A stretch of 64,000 bases of DNA from Engraulis encrasicolus (GCF_034702125.1 NC_085868.1:27495201-27559200); one strand, 5' to 3'. Shown: positions 23,101-36,750, counted from the stretch's first letter. Made by a program: numbers and translations. The notes: generated by a model from the letters alone, not told the origin.

Positions 23101-23133
23101 TCTGTGTGAGTGGAGAGGTTTCAATTCACGTAT

Positions 23134-23190
23134 CAGGAATCTGATGAAGACTGATGTGGTCGAAACGTAATCCTGCCATGAAATAATAAA
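23134..23190 (+). other. Hammerhead-ribozyme-like motif followed by AATAAA
   Basis: CAGGAAT, then CTGATGA, then A, then a GAC/GTC hairpin with a 7-base loop, then GAAACGTA, then ATCCTG. The first and last blocks pair as a stem I. AATAAA follows at 23185-23190 and GAGTGTGCGGAT at about 23211. Compare 57248-57287. Confidence 0.45.
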
Positions 23191-23460
23191 ACACAACAAA
23201 AAGGATTTTGAGTGTGCGGATTTCTCACTTTGAAAACTACAGTTGCCCTTCGTCCTGTACCTTTTCCTGGGATGTGCACAATCCTCTCCTTCAACTGCAG
23301 GTTTCAATTCACACCAACACCACCTGTTCGGTCCAGGATTTATGAGAGAACACCTCGACACACAGGCCATTCACATCAATACAATTAATGCATCACATAG
23401 CCTATCTCCAACACCCTCAGTCAACCCCCGCACATCAATCTTACACATCACACATGTACA

Positions 23461-23630
<170 letters not shown>

Positions 23631-23727
23631 GTGCACTTGTGGCAGTGCATAAGGATGGCCAGTAGATGTCACTCTAATACAGCTTTCTTCTTTACAACCC
23701 ACCTGACCCTCTGCCTATTTCTCTAGT

Positions 23728-23870
23728 GAACAGCTTTGGCTGGACCCAGGACAAAGTCTTCTGAAAGAGCCCCCCGCCCAATAGATACAATGTATTGGGG
23801 GACCTTTCTCAGTAAGAGACACACACATACCTTTGGCCAACTGACCCCTTTGTCCCCTGTGGAGATCTAT
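23728..23870. repeat. 'GGACAAAGTC' family interspersed element
   Basis: CAGCTTTGGCTGGACCCAGG, then acaaagtcttctgaaag and gacccctttgtcccc, shared with copies at 24607, 51755, 58078, 61603 and 61798 (some inverted). Probably a MITE; ends not defined. Confidence 0.55.
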
Positions 23871-24606
23871 ATAAGATACTGTACATTTGAATATCTGCAG
23901 TACCTTTTTTGTTACCTTTTATTTAGATGCCTATTTAGATGCCGGTGTCTACTCTGGCAACTCTTGTGAAATCAGATTTTTTTTAAAAATGGAACCACTT
24001 GTGTCTAAAAACGTGCCAAATTTGCCAATTAAATACAATAAAATAAACAAATGAATCCTCTTCTAAGTGGTTTACATCCACTGCAGTGAAAAATGTTTGT
24101 CTCATTAAGACGTCATTTCAGTCACTACGTAAGTGATGACAGAGGGCAAATCTTCTCTCAAGGGGCATCGGTCCTCTCATTCCCAAACATCATCAAAATA
24201 CATTTTTTCCACAAAAAAAAAAGAGAAAAAAACTCAATTGAACTCAATCTTCAGCACTAAAAACCCCTTAGCAGCATTTAACGCAGGTTTGCAGCATTGC
24301 AAGTCAGGCACTGTTGTCATGACGACAGGAGTCACACAGCTCTTAATTACGTCCCTGGGGACAGCCATGCCGTGCCTTTGGAGCCGGGTCATCTGTGACC
24401 CTCCTCCAAGGGGTCAAAGGTCAGAGAGGACCCCCTCACCCTTGGCAAATGAAACATGTTTCAGCAGTGATCTACAACACTCATGGCCCTGGGCTTTGGC
24501 CCCTGGGTATAGCCTTTCTCTCCTGATGTCACGGCACGTGTTGATTAAAACCACAGCCCTCTTCCTCCTCCTCCTCCCTCCTCCCTCCCAGCGCAGCGCA
24601 CCCTCA

Positions 24607-24769
24607 CAGGGCCGGTCGTTGAAAGCTTCTGCTGGGCCCAGGACAAAGTCATATGAAAGGGCCCCCCACCCCACCCCACCCAATACATACGAGGACCCGA
24701 TTCTGGGCACCCTCTCTCCCAGGGGCCAGGACAACTGACCCCTTTGTACCCCCCCTGTCAGCTTCCCTG
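24607..24769. repeat. 'GGACAAAGTC' family element starting CAGGGCCGG
   Basis: Starts CAGGGCCGGTCG and contains the same internal phrases as other family members. The right end is uncertain and no target duplication was found. Confidence 0.55.
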
Positions 24770-24779
24770 AGTGCACCAA

Positions 24780-25959
<1,180 letters not shown>

Positions 25960-26092
25960 AGACTTGGTTGTGAAATGTGAGCCTGCTGCTGCTGTGTGTG
26001 GACATTGATGGGAAGAGCTACAGATGAAGGTGGTGGTAAATGTCTTCCTGCTTCCATTCCCTCCCATTGGTCATTTCCTCAGTGTCATTAGG

Positions 26093-26274
26093 CAGGGGCG
26101 GAGCTATAGGGGGTGGGCGGTGCACGGGATGCGAGCGAGGCTGTTGCCCCTGGGCCCAGGGCACCTCCTTATGTTGGTGGTGGGGGCCCTATCTTGACCT
26201 TGGCAGGTCATATGGACGGTGGGGGGTATCAGTGTTTTTGCCGTGGGGCCCTGTGTGCAATCGTTCCGCTATTG
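26093..26274. mobile_element. hAT-like MITE 'CAGGGGCGGA', 182 bp
   Basis: CAGGGGCGGAGCTATAGG at the left and TTCCGCTATTG at the right. Flanks TCATTAGG and CCATTAGG match at 7 of 8 bases. Same family as 38430-38589. Confidence 0.85.
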
Positions 26275-26519
26275 CCATTAGGACAGTCAGTCATTAAAGA
26301 AATAGGCCAGATCAGAGGGTCTCTCTCAGTCATCATGGTTTTTATTCCATTTGTGATGCTACTGTCACACACATAGAAACACAGGCCTGCTTGCGGAAGT
26401 GGGCATTTCATGTGTTCACACTCGAATGCACATGCATGCACGTAAGTACAAATGCACGCAACCTTGCTTGCGCATACATCATTCATGCTTGGTGTTTTAC
26501 TCGCTCTAACTCACTTGCC

Positions 26520-26906
<387 letters not shown>

Positions 26907-27179
26907 GCCAGAGTGCATGGTGCCATGGCAACACAGTAGTACAGTGGATGCTCTGGTCGTAATATCTTAATGCATAGTAAATTAGATTAAAAGGTTTCCC
27001 CCTCCCCCAACTCTGTGGTACAGTAGTCGCACGGCTCGCTCTGGCCCCTGTGTCAGCTGCCATATTGCACTGATATGGTCGCCACGTAAGTATACCGCAC
27101 GTATGCTATGTGTTGGTCATGTAATACTCTATAAGGGAACTCTAAACATTTTTGGAAAAGAGATTTTGTTTTGTTCGTA

Positions 27180-27300
27180 TTGTCTTTTAGCTGCTCATGC
27201 TTTTATTTTGACAGGACAGTGAAGATGTGACAGGAAATAGAAACAGTGGAACCGGGAAGTGACCTAAATGGGACTTGAAACCGAGTCAGATAGATAAGAC
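27180..27300 (-). mobile_element. Decayed SINE copy (minus strand)
   Basis: Contains the CACTGTCCTGTC tail and a GGTTTCAAGTCCC-like B box on the minus strand. Confidence 0.6.
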
Positions 27301-27417
27301 AAGACAGCAAAATCTCCAACGTACGGTTTCTTCAATACAGCACAATGGTAAAGTGCAGTTATTCAGAAACAAAGTGTAATGTGTTACTCAGGTACAATCT
27401 CACAGATGGATCCAAGG

Positions 27418-27752
27418 CAGGGGTGGGGATCTTATGTCTCGAGGGCCGTTTGCGGCCCTTAAGGCCGTTTTATCCGGCCCCCAATATAGTTTTGATGTTA
27501 TGCAGCTTCACATGAAATAGGACACATTTTATAAAGGAATCTAAGAAGATACATTTGCAATACAATTAAGTTATTTTCAGGAGACCTACAGGAGATGGGT
27601 CTGTTTTAAAGTTAGCTGCCTTCAATATAGGCCTAAAGTGCAGTACAGGGGGAAATCCTGGTTTGTGTTCATAGTACGGACCTCGGAGGACTTTTATGGC
27701 CCTTGGAGGAATTTTAAGTGGCCGCTCGAATGAAAAAGGCTCCCCACCCCTG
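27418..27752. mobile_element. hAT-like MITE 'CAGGGGTGGGGA', 335 bp
   Basis: Perfect 12-base terminal repeats CAGGGGTGGGGA / TCCCCACCCCTG. Flanks ATCCAAGG and ATCTAAGG match at 7 of 8. Copies: 49102-49399 (inverted) and a 3' fragment at about 62560-62720. Confidence 0.88.
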
Positions 27753-27759
27753 ATCTAAG

Positions 27760-28440
27760 GATGTGATATATCATTCACAGATGAGTCTATACCAACTTTG
27801 TTTCAACAGTCATGGCCATTCATGCCATTTAGTGGCTGGCAGTCAATCTTGCTGGCCATGTTGATTATCTTGTGAAGCTTATGTTTATGTAGCCTGGCTC
27901 TCGCGCAGACCCTTAGTGCTTCGTGCATCTTCGTTACACTTCGTGGATGAATATCCATCTGTGTGAGAACTAGGTTAATGTTTATGTGCTACAGACAGGG
28001 AAAAGACAGGTCACAGAGCAGAGTCTATGTGGTATGGGTGCTTTATGTGGTTCACCAAAGCACCACTACAAAGGTGAATATTACAGTATATGTGAAATGA
28101 ATTAATTAAGCAATATTTCATTAAAATACTTTCTATAAAACAATAACTGGATTAGATGTTCACAGCCAGCCCAGAGGCTTGTCGGCCTGTGGATGCTGAC
28201 ACACCAGAGGCCATGAGTCATTTAAGCAACTACCGAACAAAATGACTCATTTACCACAAAAATGTTAGGCTAAACATAGGCTAGTGTTCATCAAGTGAAG
28301 AGAAACTCTGAAGTGCTCAGGAATTTGTGAAAAAATCTTGAAGGTGCTCTTTGGTGTGGGGGAAAAACAATGTCTTATCAAAAAGGGAGTCTAATGCACT
28401 CTTCATGTGCAAAAACATAAAAAAGGCTTTATTTAAACAT
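27760..28440. other. No gene recognised
   Basis: Short frames only; nothing identifiable. Confidence 0.6.
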
Positions 28441-28447
28441 CGCTATT

Positions 28448-28590
28448 ACGTTTAAAAACACGAGGGCAGAGACACAACACAACGCGTAGCGGCACAGAAA
28501 GTTCTTCAGAAGAAGGCTGTGCGCCGCTAGCTGAAGAAGGCTCTGTGCCGGTATGCGGGTCTCTGCCCTCAAGTTTTTAAATGAATTTTT
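28448..28590. repeat. Large inverted repeat with CTGAAGAA...CTGTGCCG motifs
   Basis: Arms of about 55-60 bases (around 28448-28508 and 28531-28588) pair with mismatches. Each arm carries CTGAAGAA followed by CTGTGCCG, like the 57248 motif, but GAAACGT is replaced by GCTACGCGT or GGTATGCGG. Confidence 0.6.
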
Positions 28591-28734
28591 TGATAGGCTA
28601 GTGTTCCTTTAAACCCAACTACTTCTATAATTCAATCCTATGTTCAGATAACGTTCAGATAAACTGCAGACAACATGCAGCCAGGAAATGTGTCATGGTT
28701 TTGTGATGTAGCATTATCAGTCCAATAATGACAA

Positions 28735-29523
28735 ATGTGGACCACAGATGTAGACACACTTTGTTATGTCTTTACTCAAAAATGATGCAATGGGCCAATT
28801 AGCTATTCTATAAATCAGGGGTAAATTGTGTAGTGCCCAACACTGTAGAGCCAACAGTGGTAGCCTCTTAGTGCAAATGGGCATGCCAAAGGGCCTATTC
28901 ACTCTTTGTTGAAAACACTCAACTACATCATAACAACATCACAATGCAAGGAGTCTTAGGTTATCAATTACGACTTGGTCATTGCCATTTTGATGACAAT
29001 AAGTTTATAACAGAGGGAATGTGTTAAGGCAGTAGTTATTATTTTTCCCAAAGGGCCAAATTATGTATGAGGGCCAAACATGTGCGTATGGCATAGCATA
29101 GGCCTACATATATGTTTTAATTTATTACAATATGTATACACTCATCAACTTTGTTATGTTTTTACTCAACAATGACAAAATAGGCTATGAACTATTATAG
29201 AAATCAGGAGTAATCTGTGCAGTGTTAATTCAACACTGTAGAACCAACAGTAGTAGCCTCTTACTGCAGATGGGCCTGTTCACTCTTTGTTGAAAACACG
29301 CAACTACATCATAAGTAACAACATTGCTATGACAATGCAGGGAGTCTTAGGTTATCACGACTTGGTCATTACCATTTTGGTGACAACAACAGAGTAGAGA
29401 GTAGAGTATAATTTATTAAGGTGTAAAGAGGGAATGTATTATAGCCAAATTATGTAGCGCCAAATTATGTAGCGGAAATGAGGCTGAGGGCCAAACAAAT
29501 CGGCCGAGCGTATGGCATATAGC
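28735..29523. repeat. Diverged tandem duplication (two copies of about 390 bp)
   Basis: Copies at about 28735-29125 and 29135-29523 share long phrases such as gccaacagtggtagcctctta, actctttgttgaaaacac and cttaggttatca. The hAT transposon at 29532 is inserted near the end of the second copy; the first copy shows the corresponding unoccupied site near 29100. Confidence 0.75.
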
Positions 29524-29728
29524 ATGTACAGCACTGGTCTCCAAACAACGGCCTGCGGGCCAACTGCGGCCCGCGGGCTGCTACTTGTTGGCCCGGCAAG
29601 TGACCCCGAACAAAGGTCGGGCATGCGCAATCTTAACGCGATCCCTCCGCAGCAGTATGTTAAAGCCTGACAGTAATCACAGTGAGTAAAAGGATGTTTA
29701 TATGTGACAGATTTTAGAACAACAGGCA

Positions 29729-31615
29729 ATGGCCACCTCATCAAAGAAACGGAAAGTTGACAGAGAAAATCGACAGTTTAAACCGGAATGGACAGATCAG
29801 TTTTGTTTCATTTTACCGGAGCGTCAGAATGCTAGTCCAACATGCCTGATATGCACGCAAACTGTTGCCGTCTGCAAAGTTGACAACATCAAGCGACACT
29901 TCACAACGAAGCATGGCAGTTTTAATATAAATTTCCCAGAAAAGTCTGATCAACGCAGACAAAAAATAGCCACCATGCAGTCTTCCTTCAACCGCTCAGT
30001 CCTCACGATTGAAACATGCAACACGGCACATCAAAGGGCAAAAGCAGCATCTTTACGCACTTCGTGGAATCTCGGAAGAGCTAAAAAACCGTTCACCGAA
30101 GCTGCCCTGGTTAAAGATTGTGCAATTGGTATGGTGGAAGAGGTTTTATGTCATGACGAGAAAACCAAGCAAATGATTGTGGAGCTATTAAAGCAAGTGC
30201 CATTGTCGGCTAACACTGCCGCTAGAAGAATGGAAGTTTTAGCCGAAGATTGCTCATCCAGACTGAAGGAGGATCTCGTGAAAACAGATGCCATGTCGCT
30301 GGCGATAGACTCGTCATGCGACCGAACCGATATGGAACAACTGTCTGTGTTCGTCAGATTTTTTGATGGCAATACCTTCAGGGAAGAGCTACTTTGTTTG
30401 CTTCCTCTACCTGGGCGCTCAACGGGGGAGATTCTCTTTAACGAGCTGACACAGTTCTTTGAGACGACAGGGTTGGATGTGGGCAAAATTGTGTCCGTTG
30501 TTACTGATGGAGCCCCGTCGATGGTGGGACATCGACAGGGGTTGGCAAGCAGGCTCTGCGCGCTTAACCCACAGATGTTGACATTGCATTGCATTATTCA
30601 CCAGTCAGTGCTGTGCGCAAAACTCGACAACAAATTGAAAGAAGTCATGGATTTTGTGACAAGGTTGGTGAATTTCATTCGAGCGAATTCAAGTCTGCAG
30701 CACCGACTTTTCCGTGCTTTGTTGGAAGAGATGTCAGCGGAACACAGAGACCTTTTGCTGCAGAACGATGTTCGCTGGCTGAGCAAGGGCCGTGTGCTGG
30801 AGCGTGTGTGTGACCTGCACACCGAGCTTGTTTCGTTTCTCTCCAGCCTAAACAACCAAAAAGCGCAGAATTTCCACACATTTTTAACTGACCAGAAGGA
30901 GATGTCATACGTGTGTTTTTTGAGTGACATAATGTCTCATCTCAATCACCTTAACCTGCGATTACAAGGCAAGAACCACACTGTCGCAGACATGTACGAA
31001 GCTATTGAAGCATTCCAGGCAAAACTTTGCCTTTTCGAGAGAGACATTCGAGGGAGAAAGTTGCACTTTCCTCGTTTGCAAAAGCACTGTGATGCGAACA
31101 ACATGCGCGAGGATCCAGCAATGACGCGCTTCGTGACCAAATTGGCAGACAACTTCAAGGAGCGATTTGAAAACAACCGCAAACTCTCCCGTGACATCCT
31201 CCTTTTTCTGAGAGAGCCATTCTCCGTGACAGCGGATGGGCAGTGGACATCGGAGGCCAAGAATCTGCTGCCATCTGTAGATGAAGCATCCCTTCAGACG
31301 GAGGTCTTGGAGATGGCAGCATCTGACGCGCTTAAAGCGCACCACAAGGAAACCAAGTTGGCCGAATTTTGGATTAATGTCGACCGTGATCGATTCAGAA
31401 ACACCAGATCAGTTGCAATGCTCCTTTTAACAAGCTTCCCATCCACATACATATGTGAAGCTTCTTTTTCGGCAATGAACTGTCTCAAGACCGAAGCAAG
31501 AAACAGACTGTCTGACGCACACCTTGGCGACTGTTTGAAGATCGCCACTACAGAATACAGACCAGACTTCAGGAAAGTTGCCTCCTCAACCACTCACTGC
31601 CATTTCTCACACTGA
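29729..31615 (+). CDS. hAT-type transposase (GTF2IRD2-like / SPIN-DOC zinc-finger family), intact
   Basis: 628 aa, unbroken. It would cut and rejoin the ends of its own element. N-terminal nuclear-localisation-like KKRKV (6-10). A single BED/SPIN-DOC-type zinc finger follows: C39-x2-C42 ... H57-x4-H62. Candidate catalytic acidic residues are D194 (LAIDSSCD) and D260 (VVTDGAPSMVG). C288-x2-H291 (LHCIIHQ) and W350 (NDVRWLSKGRVL) are conserved hAT landmarks. The C-terminal hAT dimerisation region has TYICEASFSAMNCLKTEAR (573-591), including the glutamate E577. Vertebrate GTF2IRD2 and related 'general transcription factor II-I repeat' proteins carry a similar domesticated domain, so automatic annotation might name it that; the surrounding terminal repeats show it is a transposon gene. 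Start chosen at the first ATG, 197 bases inside the element. Whether it is expressed is unknown. Confidence 0.9.
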   Translation: MATSSKKRKVDRENRQFKPEWTDQFCFILPERQNASPTCLICTQTVAVCKVDNIKRHFTTKHGSFNINFPEKSDQRRQKIATMQSSFNRSVLTIETCNTAHQRAKAASLRTSWNLGRAKKPFTEAALVKDCAIGMVEEVLCHDEKTKQMIVELLKQVPLSANTAARRMEVLAEDCSSRLKEDLVKTDAMSLAIDSSCDRTDMEQLSVFVRFFDGNTFREELLCLLPLPGRSTGEILFNELTQFFETTGLDVGKIVSVVTDGAPSMVGHRQGLASRLCALNPQMLTLHCIIHQSVLCAKLDNKLKEVMDFVTRLVNFIRANSSLQHRLFRALLEEMSAEHRDLLLQNDVRWLSKGRVLERVCDLHTELVSFLSSLNNQKAQNFHTFLTDQKEMSYVCFLSDIMSHLNHLNLRLQGKNHTVADMYEAIEAFQAKLCLFERDIRGRKLHFPRLQKHCDANNMREDPAMTRFVTKLADNFKERFENNRKLSRDILLFLREPFSVTADGQWTSEAKNLLPSVDEASLQTEVLEMAASDALKAHHKETKLAEFWINVDRDRFRNTRSVAMLLLTSFPSTYICEASFSAMNCLKTEARNRLSDAHLGDCLKIATTEYRPDFRKVASSTTHCHFSH

Positions 31616-31799
31616 TAGGTGAGTGAAAAATGCCTTTTAATAGCACTCATCACTACACAAACAAGTATTTTGTTATCACACAGACATTTTATATATTGTC
31701 TCTGTACGCCCCACTCCCTCTCTCCCCTTTCTCCCCTCTCTCTTCAGTGTCTGACGTGGCTGATGTTGTCCTGCAGAACCCTGCACATGCAGATTTGAA

Positions 31800-31801
<2 letters not shown>

Positions 31802-31877
<76 letters not shown>
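31802..31877. repeat. (CT)n microsatellite inside the hAT element
   Basis: CT repeats between the transposase stop codon and the right end. Confidence 0.98.
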
Positions 31878-31880
<3 letters not shown>

Positions 31881-32573
31881 TATAGTTTACCCATGCACAC
31901 ATGTAGGCCTACACTGGCTTTCCTGGCATTTAGGTGGCAATAGTTATAGTTGTGTGGCAACTGGTAATGTTTTACATTGCATTTTTTACCAGTAGTGATA
32001 ATACTGTTATCTCTCTCTTGTCTCTGTTATCTCTCTCTCACACACACTCTCCTCCTCTCTCCTCTATCTCCATCTCTCTCCATCTCTCTGGGGGAGGATG
32101 CTTGTTAGTTGTCTATAGTTTGTCGGACACAGCCCCTCTGGACACTTAACATTTGTTTTATTTTCATATTGCAAAATGATTGCAAAAAAGGTCCTAATAA
32201 GGACTAATAAAAATACTGTTCATTTTATAATATGGCCTTCTGTATCTTACATGGAGGGGCGAGGGTGGCGGGGTTGTGGGGGGTGGGTGTCGCTGCGGCC
32301 TTGCGGCCCTTGGTCTGACTTGCTGTGTAAAATTTGGCCCTCCATGAAAACTAATTGGAGACCACTGCTGTACACTGTATATATTTTCATTTATTGCAAC
32401 CTCATGACGGGCCAAATGTTTTCCATGCTCGGGCCGGATCTGGCCCACGGGCCGCCATTTGGAGACCACTCTTTTAAGGGGTTAATTGTTACTCTCTAAA
32501 TGATGAATTAACACTGACCATGTTTACCGTGGTCTGGCATGGGTGCACAGCACAGAGTTCAACCAGGGCCGGC

Positions 32574-32847
32574 ACTAGGCATAGGCAGCCTAGGCGGTCG
32601 TCTAGGGCACCAAATGTCCTGGGGGGGCACCAAGGCCCACAGAATTACAACATTAAGCTAAATAAAACATTAACCTTTACATTGCCATTTATTTTTAGTG
32701 GGCACTCAGTATATATACATGGTACTTGATCAGCTGTGCACGATCAGATGTATGAATGTACGTATGTTTATAAATGCCAATGTCAAATTCCACAAAAAGA
32801 AATATCGGTGCTCGCCTAGGGCACCAAATTGCTTAGAACCGTCCCTG
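32574..32847. mobile_element. hAT-like MITE 'CAGGGCCGGCACTAGGC', 274 bp
   Basis: Ends CAGGGCCGGCACTAGGC and GCTTAGAACCGTCCCTG. AGTTCAAC is exactly duplicated at 32566-32573 and 32848-32855. Confidence 0.9.
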
Positions 32848-33206
32848 AGTTCAACGGCCTGGAGGATTTTCTGCTGTTCTTCTGTCATGGAGTGTTTTTC
32901 TGGAGCCACTGCCTGTTACCTGATAGGTCTCCATTAGACGTCAGGCTCCTCAGTAGTGAGTGAGCCATTTGGCAATCAATACTGCGTAAAAGCCAAAGGC
33001 ACTATCTGATGCGGCTTTAATGATCGATACCAGGTGGACTGGACTCGTCATTTTGTTTGTCATCACCGAGCCTCATGTATGGAAAAATGAGATTCTGCTC
33101 ATACCTGCTGTTCCTCATTCTTCTGTCTGTATCTACCCTTGAGATGGGGTAACCCTCAATCCCCTTTTTACTCTGATAAACATCTTGTGTGACACAAACT
33201 CTCTTG

Positions 33207-33315
33207 CACACACACGCGCGCGCGTGCGCACACACACACACGTACACACACACGCACGCACACACGTACGCGAACGCGTGCACACACACACACTCACACA
33301 CACACAGACATACGC

Positions 33316-33360
<45 letters not shown>

Positions 33361-33393
33361 CGCACACACGCACACACACACACACACACACAT
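33207..33393. repeat. (CA)n with CG-rich interruptions
   Basis: CA repeats interspersed with CGCG and CACG units. Confidence 0.97.
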
Positions 33394-33399
33394 AGCCCT

Positions 33400-34560
33400 T
33401 CTCCATCCCCTCTCTCCAATTTACCCCCCACATATACCCCCCACCATTCACCGTGCCCCAGCAGAGAGTCCTCCGAGGGCAAGCTGAGAACTGATACCCC
33501 TGCTATGAGCCAACCCCAGCCCCAGCCCCACCCCCATCTCCACCCCCACCCCGTCCCCGGCCCCCTGACTGTGCATTGGGTTAGCTAGGAAAGGGGAGCA
33601 GGGGAAACTCGATGCTCCACAAAGCTGCTATCCCATCTGTGTGTCTAGGTATGCCCACCGCAGCAAGACACTGGACCAAGGGGACAAAGGGGCATGGGTG
33701 GGTGTGTGTGTGGAGCTCGGGGTTTGTTTGTCACGGGCCCGGGCCAAATCTGTCAGTGGCCCTGCCACCACAGCAAGACACTAGCTGCCTCAATCCGACC
33801 CAGGCAGACCTTTAACCAGAGTGCTGGCTGTCACTAACAAATCATCCGCTCACCTCCCTCCCCTCCCCTCCCCTCCCACTGCCAACAAACATATATCACT
33901 GGATAACACAGGCCCACTTTGAAGAAATACCTCACAGAGCTTTGACGTGTTTGGGGTTTTACCATTACACCATACAGTGTCTTCTCAAACCCCTAAAAGC
34001 TCAACTGTTGCTTGATTCGCTGTAAAAGGCCTACTTCACACATGCATATACCATAGTTACTATCATTATTTTGTATTTTAGAGTTTTGACTATTGCTTTA
34101 GAATTTCTTGTGAGCAGTGCGCCATATTCTTAATGGTTCTTCGGGGGCCAATTGGATTTTAATGAGCTCATGTGTGGCGAAACTCTAAACTGCGGAGCCC
34201 AGCACGGCAATGAACAGCATGCCATGTTTCGAATGATTTACTATCTGCAATTAAGAACATGCCAAGGATATACTAGCACAGCCATTTAAAAAAAAAATCA
34301 TTCTCAGGAAAGATATTTGAAAATGATCCTGACAATGATGATGATGATGATGATGAATGATATTTTCCAGTGAAGGCCCATGGAGTATACTTTATCATCA
34401 ATGTAAATTCTCAATGTTACTGATGTCGGCTATGCGTTCAACAACACATTTACAAGAATTGTCAATGTGTTTTTTTACCTTCTTCTTATTTTGTTAAACA
34501 AATGCAGTTCTACATCAGAATCATTACGTCAGAATCACAGGATAAACAAAGCAAGTACGT
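33400..34560. other. No gene recognised
   Basis: Pro-codon-like CCCCA runs near 33515-33560 and a GATGAT run at 34337-34356; otherwise nothing identifiable. Confidence 0.6.
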
Positions 34561-34700
34561 ATATATATATTTTCATTTATTTATCCTTTATTTAGCCAGG
34601 ATTGTCCCATTGAGACTACAGTCTCTTCTGTCAGGGAGTCCTGGTCAAAATGGCAGCATACATATAGTTACAGACACAGACAAACACATAGACAAAAAGG
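34560..34700. repeat. Interspersed repeat, probable LINE 3' end
   Basis: Contains CCTTTATTTAGCCAGGATTG, then tcccattgagacta and agggagtcctggtcaaaatg, a pattern I know from widespread fish LINE 3' ends. Family not assigned. Confidence 0.5.
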
Positions 34701-35013
34701 AAAATAAATGTACAAAAAACACATTAAGAAGAATAAGTTTACATAAAACGTATTTTGAGATAAAAAAGTAGCCTATGTGCTGCATAGTCAGAAACAATGA
34801 CACTCCTCTGTGTATACTGTATTAATTTCCCTCTTATATCCACAGGTAGTAGGCCTATAAGTGCACGAATGCTTCGACATCAGATTGACAACGCAGCCTT
34901 CAATGCAGTTTCAATCTGTCCCTGAAACTGGATGCTGTGGTCATTGGATTTATGCCCCAGAGGTATGTGACTGACCACCAGTTACCCTTCCCCCATCCAA
35001 CCATCCAAGGGGT

Positions 35014-35226
35014 CTGGTTGCCATATGTAGCTGATAATTTCCAGGCAAATAAATTCAACAAAAACCGCCAGGAGGCACTAAATTCCGCCCAAATTTGAAC
35101 TGATTTGTATTGATTTCTATGGGCATAAATCTACAGAAAAACCCACCCAATATGTCTTTTTTTATCTGCAGATGGTCATCTCAAACAGCCCAGTTGAGCG
35201 GGAAACAGCCCAATCTGGCAACCCTG
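35014..35226. mobile_element. GTTGCCAGAT-family MITE (inverted copy)
   Basis: Right end AATCTGGCAACCCTG and left end CTGGTTGCCATAT; the body matches the reverse of 18414-18600. No clear target duplication. Confidence 0.7.
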
Positions 35227-35345
35227 GTCTGGGCTGGAATCGGAGAGCAATGCTGCTGCTGTCAACTAACAGGCATTTCCGTGGCGAGCAAGCGGCAGGG
35301 CATAGCTATGGAAGATGTGAAAGCCATGCCCTAGCCCCAAGACCA

Positions 35346-35883
<538 letters not shown>

Positions 35884-36036
35884 GGGTATTTGTGGCATCC
35901 CAGACGCCGGACGGAGCGGACCCCCCACTCAGCTGCCCACTCTGGCTCCTGCATCCATCTCTCTGGGCTTCAGTCGCCACGGCTACAGATACAGATCAAA
36001 GGCAGCTGATAAGCCTATGGATCCATGCGCTGCGCT

Positions 36037-36640
36037 CGCCGCTCCACTCCACTCCACTCCACTCCACTCCACTCTACTCTCAGGACTAGACTGGTCACCT
36101 TTCAATACAGGCCATTATCTCAGTGGGCCAACATTCTCGCAGAAATTGCTACAGGTGGGCTTGCATTTTGGCCCAGAGCTGAGTAGTTTTAGGAAAAATA
36201 ACATACATGCTATTCTTACTTCGCTCCACTCCACTCCACTCTACTCCGCTCTCCTCTCAGGTCTGTACTGGTCATCTTTCATACAGGCCATTATCTCGAT
36301 GGGCCAACATTCTTGCCTTTTCGGCCAGAGCTGAGCAGTTTTAGGAAAAATAACAGGCCTCTATACATGCTATTCTAACTTAGCTAAGGAACACTGTAAA
36401 CTGTCAAAATGAGAGTGTTAAGTCAACACTTCGAGAGTACTCTGGAGTGGGCTCTGCTCCACTCTACTCTCCTCCGCTCTACTCTCAGGACTGGACTGGT
36501 CATCTTTCATACAGGCCATTATCTCAGTGGGCCAACATTCTCGCAGAAATTGATACAATGCGTGCTTGCCTTTTGGGTCAGAGCTGAGCAGTTTTAGGAA
36601 AAATAACATACATGCTATTCTAACTTAGCTATGGAACACT
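36037..36640. repeat. Three tandem units of about 200 bp headed by (ACTCC)n
   Basis: Each unit starts with ACTCC/ACTCT pentamers and continues caggccattatctcagtggg, ccaacattct and agctgagcagttttaggaaa. Units begin near 36037, 36222 and 36457. Confidence 0.85.
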
Positions 36641-36735
36641 GTATATAATAAAATCTGAAATGCAGTCTGGGTCAGAGTAGCATTCAAACTTGCAACCTTC
36701 TGATCTTCAGATCAACACCATAGCCATTAAGCCTA
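36640..36735 (-). mobile_element. tRNA-like SINE head (minus strand)
   Basis: The minus strand has an A-box-like GGCTTAATGGCTATGG and a B-box-like AGTTTGAATGC. The upstream phrase resembles the array at 19588-20200. Confidence 0.6.
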
Positions 36736-36750
36736 TGTAGACTAAAGCCT

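Larger units (their letters stand above)
29524..32375 (+). mobile_element. Complete hAT-superfamily DNA transposon, 2836 bp, with flanking target duplications
   Basis: Terminal inverted repeats are CACTGGTCTCCAA (from 29532) and its counterpart ending TTGGAGACCACTG (to 32367). The flanks ATGTACAG (29524-29531) and CTGTACAC (32368-32375) share the central TGTACA and both fit the hAT-Ac target pattern nTnnnnAn. The interior holds one intact transposase gene and, beyond it, a (CT)n tract and GC-rich subterminal sequence. The near-intact ends and unbroken frame suggest a fairly recent copy. A separate GGAGACCACT-type end at 32450-32471 probably belongs to an older related element around it. Confidence 0.85.

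Noticed and set aside
24133..24738. 201-codon plus-strand frame ending in an interspersed repeat
   Set aside because: No domain; overlaps the 24607 repeat on its 3' side and has Lys/Thr runs from low complexity.
29729..31615. Host GTF2IRD2-type gene rather than a transposon
   Set aside because: The frame is intronless and sits inside hAT terminal repeats with target duplications, and lacks the GTF2I repeats of the host gene.
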